Shown here piece after piece: positions 43,832 through 56,600 of a stretch of 64,000 nt of DNA. Every line of letters starts with the position of its first letter. The stretch's first letter is position 1. Under the pieces are notes generated by a model. The model worked only from the letters and a program-made list of their open reading frames with translations. It did not search any database and was not told where the DNA came from. A program made the translations under genes and the position numbers. Source of the stretch: Branchiostoma floridae (lineage: Eukaryota; Chordata; Leptocardii; Amphioxiformes; Branchiostomatidae); the NCBI RefSeq assembly GCF_000003815.2, contig NC_049985.1:21713945-21777944 (forward strand). The letters run 5' to 3'.

Positions 43832-44036
43832 TTACATTAAATGTATTTAAATTCGCGGGGATTTAATTTCGTGGCAGCGAGAAAAAGGACTCCTCGCGGT
43901 GGTTTTAAGTTCGCGGTAGCACCATGCATTGTAGTGCCATGGGAAAATGTTCGCGGTGGTTTTAAGTTCGCGTTGAAGCGGCCAGCGCGAAAACTGCGAA
44001 CATTAAACCACCGCGAAAGTTTCTGCATTTACAGTA
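43832..44036. mobile_element. MITE, TTCGCGG / TACTGTAAATGCA family (copy 1)
   Basis: ATTCGCGGGGATTTAATTTC opens and CTGCATTTACAGTA closes the unit. Internal GCGGTGGTTTTAAGTTCGCG repeats are mirrored by CGCGAACTT-type motifs. The left end is eroded. Other copies: 50882-51092 and 58547-58684. Confidence 0.75.
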
Positions 44037-44089
44037 GACTCTATTAGGAAGGCTGAGCGAATGACTAAACGAACATGTATGGTATGCCG

Positions 44090-44100
44090 CTCTCTTTCTC

Positions 44101-44184
<84 letters not shown>
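44090..44184. repeat. (CT)n microsatellite
   Basis: About 95 bases of CT with a few TCTG interruptions. Confidence 0.97.
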
Positions 44185-44186
<2 letters not shown>

Positions 44187-44626
44187 AATAATACATTCTA
44201 AACCCCTGGTATCCAGATTTCTGTAACGTACAGCGAAATTAGAGAAAGTCCTTCCGGCCGATTTCCCTCTAATGCGTTGGCTGATCCATGACTTTTTCTT
44301 ATCCCTTTCATTCCGTTGAAATTGCCTCATTACAGAGAATGTCTCAGGTCTCACCTGTGCGGCTTAAACTGTCGCCCAATCGGGCCCGACGCCTGGAGCT
44401 ACAATCGCAAGCCTGAGCGAAGGCGGGTGTTGTCCCCAACAACCCCATAATCAAATTATTTGTCTGTAGAGAAAGTAGTCATTCCCTACGTACTAAACCG
44501 TTTGTTTATGGGAGGTAGATTGCTACTTTTCTGCAGCGCCTGTTTGAATCCGTCCGTCTGTATAGTGGTTCGTAGGTCCGGACCTCAAACCTGTTTGAAT
44601 GAGCAGTTTCCACACGGGAGATCGGA

Positions 44627-47600
44627 ATGGTGGAGTCAGCGGCGGTTGTTCAACCACCTCTACGGGGCACATGTGGACCTCTCCCCGACTGGCTATCGGG
44701 TTGCCGCGGCCTGTTCTCTGTGGACAGTCCGCTTCCGAGAATCTTTTTCCCGCCCAGGTCTGTTGGCATGGCCGAGTTTGACTCGATCAGAATGATTCTG
44801 GCAAAATGGTGAGTACGTAATATAACTTGTTACAGTGCGTTTACTTCTGTTTGACTGAAATCAATGGTCTTTGTTCTTCTATTGAAAAGATGTATAATTA
44901 GCGCAAAAAATCGCCTGGCAAAACATCAAAATAGATTAGTTTTTCATAAATATTTTTTCTCAGAATTTTGTGATCTGTGTGGTGTGCTTCCATTACTACC
45001 TGTATAGGCCCCATCCATGAATTCCCACCCATGCGAAAACAAACTTTGTTGCCACTTCAATGGACTACAAAGTTGAACTTTCCTGTTAACATCAGTTGTT
45101 TCATGACTAAGTTCATATTTTTGTCTTTACGTAATACAACGTCGTTACCTTAAACTTTCAAACGCTTACCCGTCGCCACGTTGGATCTTTTTCCTGGACG
45201 TCAAAGCAAATATTTATTTTTACTTCTAATTTCTTTATACTTCTAATTCGGACACACAGCCCATAACAAAACAATACAAACATAAACAAATGTACCACAA
45301 GTAAACATACAACAAACCATATACGCATTAAAAGCGTATTTCTAAAATTGGAGTATAGAATGCATTTAAACACATTTTCCTTTGTCTGGTGTCAAAAAGT
45401 GTCGGTGATTGTGAAAAAAGATCATAGACCTAGCTCCGCAACCTTTTGGCAATTTCATCATTATGTGTTTTTCTAAACCACACGATATTTCACCTGTACA
45501 CTACTACTGTCACTAGAACTGACTATATTCCGCAGCTGCAGACCAAACATCTGGGAATTATAACCCAACTATACTAAAGCAGTGAAAGGCGTATTAAAGG
45601 TAACAAGAACGCGCGCATTCATAGCTCCTAGGGCCATATATGGTACATTTCTGGTATACGTACATGTATATATACTTTTATTGTAGATGACTACGACATT
45701 CCATTACTGAATGTTACATTCCAATGGCTCGCTGATATGCTCAAATTTTCTCGAAAAACAAAAGAACAGCACGCAGTTTTGAAAAACTGAACGACTGCAG
45801 AACCGTTGGTAAAGGTTATCATCAAAGTGCCATAATGATGACCAAACGTGTTACTATAACCGTTGAGAGGGGGGTCATTAGTGGACATAAACCGATAAAC
45901 TTTCAGACACAGACTCTGCCTGTGTTTTACGTTCACAGGTATAGCGTACTCATTTGTTTCAACTCCGGTAAGGAGGGTCATCTCATGAAGGAGTATTGTG
46001 GCTGGCCATGTTCTTTCGCCTTTGCTGCATAGACTTGTAGTCACAAGTTGGTATGTCGTCTGCTAGAATGCGCGGTGTTTGTGTTTACATTTTACACTGT
46101 AGCGGATTTATAGGTAATATAATATTTTAGAAAGCACCCTTATCTTCATGGAATTGTGAAACAGGATATTGATATTTATGTGGGTCTGTCCTACTGGGTT
46201 TTGTCCGAGCAAATGTTAGGTTATACGTTGTTTTAACGTATTTTGTCTAGCGGCTTATTTCATTTACATGTTATTATATATATACACCACAAAAAGGTTC
46301 ACTGTGAGTCATTGAAGTCGATGTTTTGGGTAACACTAAATGGATTTGTGATTACTGATGTTTGTTCACCTTTGTCATGAAAATAAGTTTTTGGTTATTA
46401 CCATCAAGAAAGCAATCACGAGGAGGCTTGTTTATAAAGATATAGAACTAGAATAGGAGTTTTCAGCACAGAACATCTTTCTGAAATGTGTACTATGCGG
46501 AAGAAAAAGTGCGATTCACTTCTATTGTAGCGAAAATCGATCGGACGACGATTCTGCGGCAATCGCCCGAGCCTCGCATATGATAATAACTTTATTGCAC
46601 AACAATTGTACAAGGTGCAAAGTATGGCTTATATGTGATAGGGCTAGGGACGGTTTTCGGGTGAAAAATACGCGCAACCCTCTGTCGATCTTAAATATGG
46701 CCGATCTTCAATCGATACGCCCGAAAATATTGCATATTTGCTGTGAAGACAGTGATAGTTTCGCAAAATAAAAGTAGACACAGAGTCTAACATTTAAAGA
46801 ATAGAGTCGCAGCAGTAAAACCTACTAAAGTAGACTATTTCACATGGACGCCCCTCCCTCTACCTCGAGGTTTTTCTACAGATCCTTTGTTTCAGGCGTC
46901 TGAAAGAACACATAAAACAACAAACACTACCTGTGTCTCCTGTTTTCAAGCGCAGCGGGTGTCCGCTACTGTCTGAACGGAACCTAAACAAATCAAAGCA
47001 ATAAGGGATTAGGAATCGGGTCAGAATCTCGTCGTTTGCAATAAATCTGCCAGAGAACACCTATCTCGTCTGGACCCCCTCCCTACTACCCCAAGGTGTT
47101 GTTGTATAGATCCTTTGTTTTAGGTGATTCGAGGAACTCAGAAAAAAACACAGACAGTGCCTGTGCACAGCTGGTATCCTCGTCTGTCGGAACATTACTT
47201 AAAACATCAAAGTAAATGCTGAAGGTAGACAGAATTAAAGAATAGGGCCGCTGTTGTAAATCGTTCAGCGAGAGCCCATTTCATTTGGACCCCCTACCCA
47301 CCACCCCAAGGTGCTTCGGCGTATCTTTTGTCACCGGTGACTTCAAGACTTGATGACGGATGAAAAAATGAAACTTTTTTATTGTAAGTTTATGCTCTAA
47401 CAATTTAAGTACAGGTCTTGGTGATAAATTACGTCTAGGTGCAATTATAGCAAGGACGTGGCGTCTTGCTGCTTCTGCAATGGTTAGTCCATACTAAATT
47501 TTAGTATGAACAGGTTCAACTTCTCACTTCCCTAAGACAGTTGTAAATGTAGGGACAGATATATGAATGAATGAATGAATTTATTGCTCAACCATCGCAC

Positions 47601-50600
47601 AAGGTACAATGTACATAGTATGGCAACCAATAACAACTAATAGCTATACAGACAATAGTACACCGAGGCTTCATACAGAAGAACAAAATATTATCGATAA
47701 CAGTACAATTATGTATGAGTGATCTGGTCTCGCATTTGGAATACATTATAAGAAAACTGACGTACGTAGACGGATATATGAGTTGAACATGAGAGCAGTA
47801 TATGGAAAATATGATTCTGTGTATCAGCAAGAGAGATGTGTGTTTTGGTAATGAATTATACGTAGTTTAATTATACACGAGGAATATGAATATTTGTTCT
47901 ATATAAATATCAAACACTAGGAAACTTATATTGTGTATAATCAAAATAAAAACGAGTTTTCTCTCATTTTTGTATAAAGTTCAATATAGAGTCCATTCCA
48001 AGTCACCATGAGGGTTTTTAGGTGATATTTTTAATTAGTCTGAAATATTTTGAATAAAAGAATATCTGAGCCACAATGATTAGATTCTTTTCAAAATATT
48101 GACTAAGAAAATACTCATTTATTTGAATTCCTTTGAATATTTTAGAAATATTTTGAAAGTAACTGTACAAAAATATCTTTATTTAGAATAATTATGAAAC
48201 CTCTGTGTGATTATTTCACATTACAAATATTTGTAAACTTTGCCAAATGGTAAAATTAGTTTATTGCCCCCATAAAAGTAAGCCCTATTGTTGCATCTGT
48301 ATATTTTTAGATTTCACTGCTGGGCACTGGTGGATCCTTTGTGGTGGGCCATTGTTTCATGCCACCCAACCATACTTTGCAAGGATGTGTGAATTACCAT
48401 CTTCCCAGTCCACTGAACCATTTACAAAAAATGTTAGAAAATGGTAGAAAATGATAAATAATGGTAGAATGCTGTTATCATTATTTAGAAACCATCAGAA
48501 GTATCCAATTCCACACCATAAATATTTCCAAAGTTTTACAAGACCAGGGAAATATTTAAAAAGTTGAAACAGTGTTAAAAATATTTCTAAAGTATCAAAT
48601 GTCCTAGACATATAATTACAAATCTTTAAAATCAATTTTAAACAATGGCAACAAACATCCGCACGGTGACTTGGAATCGACTCTACATATAAAATTAGAC
48701 AGGCAACATTTTCGAGAAAATGCAGGATGTTTCCCTCCAAGTAGTCTGCCTTTTGTCAAGCTATTCGCACACAATACTGGTATACATCAGGCTCGCCACG
48801 GAGGCGTCGCCAAAAATTACAGAAGAGGAAGAAAAGAATACTTCGGCAAAATACAAGTTACAGATTTGGCAAATGCCTTCCTACAAAGAAATGCGGTTAT
48901 AGGTCCATCTCCTTTTTTCCAATATAGAGATTGAGTCAACTAATCCTGAGTTTGTGCTCATCCTGAGTTTTTCCTATATGTCACATGTTTCTGTGGTGTA
49001 TTGCTGTTTGGTCATTATACAATTTACTCTGAATTCGTCTTGATAAAACCACATTTCTTAGAGGGCGAGATACCATAAAATAGCCTCTATAGGGGAGAAT
49101 ATATTTGAAAATGGCGGCACAACCAAGTGATCTGGAAGTTATAGAATATTCTAGTGGAGGTTAAGACTGTTTACTATCCCATTGAAAGAAGGAATAGCTC
49201 TTTCACAAAGAACAATACATGGTCTGTAACTGAAATTCCTTTTTCTCTGCGTGTTATTTTTGTTTAACGTACGATGTAAGCATGATATATATAAGGTCTA
49301 TGGTGAAGAACTGTCCGAGGCTGAGCTATATTGTAGTTCACTTGAGTCTTTTTCCTTCTAGTAGTTGAAGTTACGTGAATTTTGACATGTACGTACCACC
49401 AGCATCGGGAAGTAAATCATAAATTGTTTATTGACGAGTTATGGGTACGTACGTGCAGTCAGTGAATCCAGGAGATTCATCATCTTAAGGTTACTCAAGA
49501 CAGAACACCTCCGGGGCTTGACCTTTGCTTCACCTCGCCTCTTTGCAGCACTCACTCACTCACTCTGTGCACATCATAACAAAACGATGTTATAAGCTTG
49601 TGTCTGCATATTCTGATCCCTTTCCATATAGATAGCATTTTAAAACGCCAGTGGACGTCGGATACTTCACCAAACAGAATCCTTGGTAGCAAAGTGGACC
49701 ATTGTTTTATGCCAGTTCAGAAGATAATTATATGTCCTGGTCTAGGTCTGGACCTGGACCTGATCCTTTGGAGCTGGCATGGACCGTACCTGGACATGAA
49801 TTTTCTGTACCGGTACCCCCCCCCCCCTCCCCCTAATACAGACGTATTCCTTTATAAAGCCTTCACCTTTCATTAATTACCGATTGAATGCAAATAATGT
49901 TTCACTTTAGACAGACTACATGATTTATGGTTGTTGCTTGCAAAACAGCTTTTTCGCCGCCTATTCAATAATTATGGCCATTAGCCATATCAGTTGAGAG
50001 TTATCATAGTGAGTCACTCTAGTAGGAACTCACCATATTTGTCTTACAGATTACTGCATTTGATTTATTATCTACGTGAAAAATGATGATATTGTTTGTG
50101 TGTGTGTGGGTGTCTGTGTATGGGTGCGTTTGTGTGTGTGTGTGTGTATTTGTGTTTCCGGATATTTGAGGTCAGCATAACTTCAGAACCTCTTGTATAT
50201 ATGGAATGTAATGATATTTAGTAAGTGAATGGGGACCGAAAAGACGAAGGTCAAGGTCGATTTTGGCCCCCTGGTATGTGACATTGGTACTGCAGCAGAA
50301 CTTCCGGATTGTGTATCTTTCGACCTGGACTTCCTATAGTCTTGATAATTATTTTTTTTATCGGCAGATAGCTTGTGATGTACGGAAGGAATTGTGTAGG
50401 AGCGTATGGAAACACAGCAATGGTTTTTTTGTGTGCGAAGCAGCGTTTGCATGTTTTGCGGCTTATCGGACCAAGAAAATAACAAGAGCAAAGTAGAGGA
50501 GAGTAACGAGAGTTGATAGTTTTTTTACCAAGTTTCTACAGTCAAACTTGGTCTAGGATATCAGTGTTTTTTACATGACGATAGGATTTTAAAACGACAA

Positions 50601-53600
50601 TAGAAGTAAAATACTCCATCAAACAGATTCATCTGTAGCGAAATGGATCATTGTTTTGAGTGTTGCCCATTCACAAGTTTTCACAAACAATTAGGTGCAG
50701 GTTCAGGTCCGGATCTGGACCTGGTATTCTGGACCTGGACCGTACCTGTTCCTGGATTTTCTGTACCGGGTTCCACCTAATCTCCAAGCAGACGGTGGCA
50801 TTTATGAGATAGTATCATCAGCCTGGGAAGGTCAAAGAAGCTCCTCTGTCGGCTAAACTTCTTCCAGGAAACTTATGATACTACTGTAAATGCATTTAAG
50901 TTCGCGGGGATTTAATTTCGCGGTAGCGGGAAGATGACTTTTCGCAGTGGTTTTAAGTTCGCGGTAACACCGTAGACTACAGTCTAATACCATAATAGAA
51001 AAATGTTCGCGGTGGATTTAAGTTCGCGGTGAAGTGGTCAACGCGAAAACCGCGAACATTAATCCACCGCGAACATTTCTGAATTTACAGTATCTTATGC
51101 CAACGCAAAATCTGCTTGGAGATTAGATCCCACCCTTTTGACAGAGAATCCGCATGGAATAGCAACGACCATTTACAAGACGGAAATTAGCGACGCCGGA
51201 GGCACTCTCTATTGTACGACTCACTCCGTTGGTAGGTTCTGTTGTTGAATTTTGTCCGCGTGACGCTTTTTCTGAGAAGAAAGTGACAGAGAACCATCGC
51301 CGCTGGAGGCAATTTAGTCATCTTTAGGCTGTTTGCCGCGAAGAACAAAGGAGAGTTAACATTGTGTCAAAAACAACGTACAGCAACTAGGGAAAGCAGG
51401 CGAAGTGTAATACCCGGTACCCTTCTGGAATTATGTTTACTTAGTAGATGTTACCGACTTGTTGCACCGTTTTAAACGGCGAGAGATGCTCAAAATAGAC
51501 CTTAAACAGACAATACAATTTTCGCCATCAGACATGTGTGCGGCTAGTTTAAATTGATCGTAGGTAACAAGTAAATATATTAATCCCCATCAGACAACAT
51601 CCGGGGTTGGAGTTGATTGATTGAAAATAATGCGGATATACATTCGTTCATTCATGTAGTCTTGGACAATACGTGCCGAAGAAGCTTCACCAGGTGCACG
51701 TGGCCTAGTCTTCATTGGACTAGTTAAACTGTAATATCCACCACATAAATTGGACTCACCCAAATTTTTTTACTGAACAACACCAGTTTTTGTCAAGGAA
51801 TGAACAATCCACTGCCGTCGTGACGTCACGTTATGCAGATAGAACACGTGACTCAGTAAGCAGTGGATCATGCGTTGCAGGAAGTCTATGGCACCCACCG
51901 TCTCTGTTTAGGGATGGTTGTAAAACTCTGATGTAGATGGCTTCTTTGATCCCTCTAGCAAAAAAAAGTCTGGTTCTATGTCGAAGATTTCAACTTTGTC
52001 CAGTGAAACCGAATGACCCGGTGATTTATGTGGATATGTTGGGAAGAAACTTCTGAGGTTGTTGAACTCCGGTGTCTGTGTTTAAGGAACCTGGTATTGA
52101 GTGATCTCTCAGTCTCCCAATCTCTCAATTATGACTTCTACCAACACAGATAAACTTTCAAGTTAAGGTGGCCTAGTCTATATATGTGTGGCGTCAAATG
52201 GTCGAGTGGGTAGGCCAGTGGACACAAGATATGCTAGTCGTTGTGTCCATGGGAAAGGCCCTTCATCACATGACTTTCCTCGGGCGTAAGAAAATATGGG
52301 TATCTTGCTTCTTTGGGCGCTCTGCCTCCCAAGAATATGCCCTAGACACATAGGATAACAGTTCACTGCACCTATTCATTTATTGCTGTGAATTTTCATG
52401 GAAAAATATTGATGTTCAATCTTTTGCACCTCCCTCTTGTTTAAGACACGAAATTTCCAGATCATTTAGATGATGATAGGTTTGAAGCCGGTAGAAAGCT
52501 ACCGGTATAAAGCCACCATACCAGCATGGCTATCACATCAAAATATATGCCACAGGCCGTCTACTATTCAAAAATAACAAGGAGAATGTACCACCCCGGA
52601 GGGCAATGATATGTGAAATTTGGGGTCCTGGCCCATGGACTAAATTCCCCTACCTACCCTTTTCTTTACGTTTATATAATCAAGGGGGTTTCCAAACTAT
52701 TCATGGTTTTGGAGCGTAATAGAAACTGTGAGCACGCAGTACATATCAATGAGTCGCGGTTAAACTGCCCTTCGGCGTAACACACCAGCTTCACAGAAAC
52801 TATATTTTTCTGCATCTAGCGACTTGATACACTTTACCCTTGCCTACCTAGCTACACAATGTCTTAGAATTATAAGAACTACCGTCTTAAGACCCCCTAA
52901 AGTAGTGTATTCTAACGGACAGGCAAGGAAAGTAATTCGTCTATTCATGTCGCTTAACTCACCTCTTTGTTTATGAAAACTGACCGCACATGTATCGTTT
53001 ACATTGTAATTACATATTGACGAGTCTATAATTGCATATTTTTGCTACTCTCTGTGTCAAATTGACACCAGAAGAGCACATTTTCACTTTCATATTCATG
53101 AAGATTATTTAGATTTCAAGCTAAATTTTGTAGGTTAATTCTGAGCTAACAGTAACATGACAGCTGTTTAGTTGATTAAAACTTTGCGTACCGAGGTTTG
53201 TTTTCTCTTTTTAAGTAGTCACTGATGCCAACAACGAGGGGATTACAACTCCATAAACAATAGGCTACTGTTTGAAAGTGGTCTTCTTTCATTGATCAGT
53301 GAAATCGTTAATCCTTTAAATCCTCTTTAATCCTATCTAAGTACCTGCGGATTAAGACGAACCCACCTGTCACTTTTGATTCATTTTGCTGTAATTACGG
53401 GCAGGCAAATTAAAGGGGCATTCCACTCCACACGGAGTGTTATTTTCCGATAGATATCAATTTTAGGAAGTGATAACTGCATACTACTTCACATTATACG
53501 ATAAAGTACTCAGTTGCTCCACATGCCTCAAAAGCATTCAGTCTTTTACTAAACTCCCCAAGTACCCTCTAATTGAATTAATCCTATGGCTGAATACAAT

Positions 53601-56600
53601 GCAAAACTTTTAGGTAAGGTTACAAAACTAATTTTAGGTTCGCTAAGAAATCTCGTTTGTTCTTGTATTCTTTGCTATCTTATGAGAATTTTGCCTTCTC
53701 GGTGTGCTTAGCGTACCTTATTTATTCCGAAAATATGTACGATAAACAAAGTGTCTATGCGTATAGGGAATGCATGGGTAGGGTCTGCATGGGTTTAGTG
53801 AGTGTCATTATTGTTTCATAAAACACACATCACGTAATCCATCCCAAGTGAATTCCACAAAATTCGGCTGATTGTGTATTCATTGACACATTATCTATTG
53901 GAAAACAAGACTCCCTTCTGGAGTGGAATGCCCCTTTAAGGTTTGTGTCAGTAAGCACAGATGGATGAACAGACTCGACCAGATCTACGACCAGAATGTT
54001 TTTTTGGTAAACATGATTGATTGCATCATTTATCATAATTGAAGACGAAGTGTCCAGATAAGTTTGTAATGGTTAAATAACATTCGTAAAAAAATGCATT
54101 TACACGGCCTATCCGCTAGGGGCTGCAAGTGCAGCCGCCCTAAAACCGAAATCGCTCAGCAAATTTTATAGATAAAGAACGATTTTTTTTACATCTCAAG
54201 CCCTTTGTTGTCGTTTTATTTATCCATTAGTTTGTCTGTAAAATCAAGAAATATACGTAAATTATTCTAGCATGCTCACAACTAATTAATTTTACGCTCC
54301 GGGAGTTTTGCTGTCTTTTATATATCAGAATAGAGTTAATTCCAGTTATGGCGGCCATGTTGGATTTCTGGGGTCATCTGGGGTCATGGCACCAGAGCGA
54401 GACTGCAGATGTTGGCAGCTGGGCATTCTACTATATAGGCTGTATTGCAGACATAAGTATGTCATCTTCGGGAGTGCATTTCACCCCTCTAAGGTTAAAT
54501 ACTGCACAATATATGCCTGTTATCTGTAGATACCCACAAACTGCCCGGGCGGGCACCGTTTGGCTAACGTTACATTTCCAAATCGGGACCCGGCCGGGCT
54601 GTTTGTGGAAACAAAAATTGAAATATATACATAACATATGCCCCAAATGATGACCATGACTACTCTCTTTACGTCGGGTGTTGTTTGATGTCTTTTTATA
54701 ATACTTTTCGTTCCCGAAAACTGCCCGGCCGGGCCCCGGTTTGGAAATGTGACATAGGTCTTTGGAAATGTGACATGACAAATTTTTTCTGATCTTTCCC
54801 ATTTCTTACAGTAACGTACAATCCGAGTGGATAAAACACGTGCGTCCGGACGGGTCTTTATTCTACCTGGAGCCAAAACCAGATCCGGATTTGAATCCGG
54901 ACAGAAGACCCGGAACAATTAGACACAAAAATAGCAACGTAAAACGGAGAAGGAATTCTGGCATAGAGGACGACCTTGTACGAGGACAACGGAAATCTAG
55001 TAAGGTCATAATATCCGTGCTTCGAACTCTTTTGAGGAAGAAAAGCGGAAGAAATGGCCATTATACCAATGGATCTGGACTCAATAGAGAGAGGACAATG
55101 TACGCTTTAACTAACTACGCAGAGTTACAGAAGTTTCACGTGCGGTTAAAAGTAGACCCAAGAGGTGGCGGGAATTTACTGGACGGAGTCTTTCCGATAG
55201 AAAAACTGACAAGAGTTGAATGGTTATCGGAGGACAGCGCAAACTATCACTGCAGTGGGAAAAGAATCTTCGTCGAAGATCTACCGGAGTATGGAGCTTT
55301 GACAAGACTTTCGAATCTACGGAGAGGTATGTGACACTAAGTATGTCCACTGTTCCAAGTACGCATGCGCAGCGACAGGCATTGTGGGTAAAATGTCAAA
55401 GGTGAAGGCTCCAAACGTGTAAACAGTTCTCGTCTCGGCCATTGTCTCCTTTTATGGAAATGTCCAAATGTTTGTTTATGTCTCGGGGGCTTTCACCTTT
55501 GACATATTACCCACAATTCATGTTCCTGTACACGCGCACTCGCGATTGTGAGTTTGTGACCGCGCTTGTAGTTTTAGTTCATTCTGATATTCCTCTAATT
55601 ATCATATTTCAGGGTTCAAAAAAGGAAATGACGTCTACATATACAAGCACGGGCTTGTATATAAACGAATGAATGAATGAACTTTATTGCACAACATTTG
55701 GACATGGTACAATTGTAAGGCAACAGTAACAAGTCAATTAATACAATGATACTCGTCTAAGTTCTATAACTGCATACAAATATAGTATAGAAATGTGAAC
55801 ATAAATGTGATATTTGATCCGCATGATCCTCATGATTTCCGTCACTTCCATACCATCTTTTAAAATAGTCGAACCAGTATTCCGGCCACAGCTAGGGTCT
55901 GGTACTAGTATACTGACTGCTGTGTGTATGAATCTCCTGCCAGTTGAGTGTGTTCTTGAGGGAGGTTCGGTAGCGTTGAACAAATAGTTCAAGCTTACTT
56001 GCTATCGACTGTTTGTAAATGTCTTCCCTGTGCCTGTACGATAAATCAAATGAATCATAATTGCTATTGACAGTTTCAAACGGTAAATATCTGCCCTGTG
56101 CCTATACGACAGGTGATTGTATCTCGGCCCTGAATGACATCCCGGTGACCCGTGGTAACCTCAGCCGTCTGCTGGCGGCCATCTCTCAACCTATGGAGGT
56201 AGGATACCCGGAATGTGGGACAAATGACCTACAAATGTCGAGTCGACATAGTTTAAGTGGACGTCTCCGTGGTCTAATTCCACCAGTGACAAGTATTTGA
56301 AGCCTCCTTTGTGCACCTAGATGGAAAGAGAGATAGAGAGGCCGGACACAAATATCTGAAACGAAGCAACTGGTCATACCGAATCGACATTTTCAACATT
56401 CTAACCTCCTTGATTTATCTAAATCTATCAAAAAGGAGTTTGTAATATGTCATCAAAAGAAATCGTCACTTTTGATTGTGAGCATATAGTAATTCAGTTA
56501 GATATCGTGACAACAAGCCCTCCCATACTAGAATAATGTAAATGTGCATTTGTTTATCCCATTTATCTATTTTAATGATCATTTTGGCTGAAAAAAGAAA

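Larger units (their letters stand above)
19526..44626. other. 25-kb gene-poor, repeat-rich interval
   Basis: Between the divergent Inturned-like copies 1 and 2 I find no exon that combines splice sites, frame and recognisable protein. ORFs of 60-175 codons here fall in repeats, hairpins or (CA)n/(CT)n tracts. The interval holds retrotransposon tails, several MITE families, a segmental duplication, a SINE and an assembly gap, listed separately. Confidence 0.6.
44809..54811. other. 10-kb intron 1 of Inturned-like copy 2
   Basis: No credible internal exon of the gene is visible. It contains retrotransposon tails, MITEs, a Penelope-like relic, a TTAA element and several duplications. The last element (54563-54759) ends about 50 bases before exon 2. 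Confidence 0.5.

Noticed and set aside
43962-44354. 130-codon minus-strand ORF with Arg-Glu repeats
   Set aside because: Created by the (CT)n tract; no homology-like segments on either side.
48671-48934. Overlapping ORFs MESTLHIKLDRQHF... and MQDVSLQVVCLL...
   Set aside because: Two frames look equally plausible, with no splice context, no domain and no relation to neighbouring genes.
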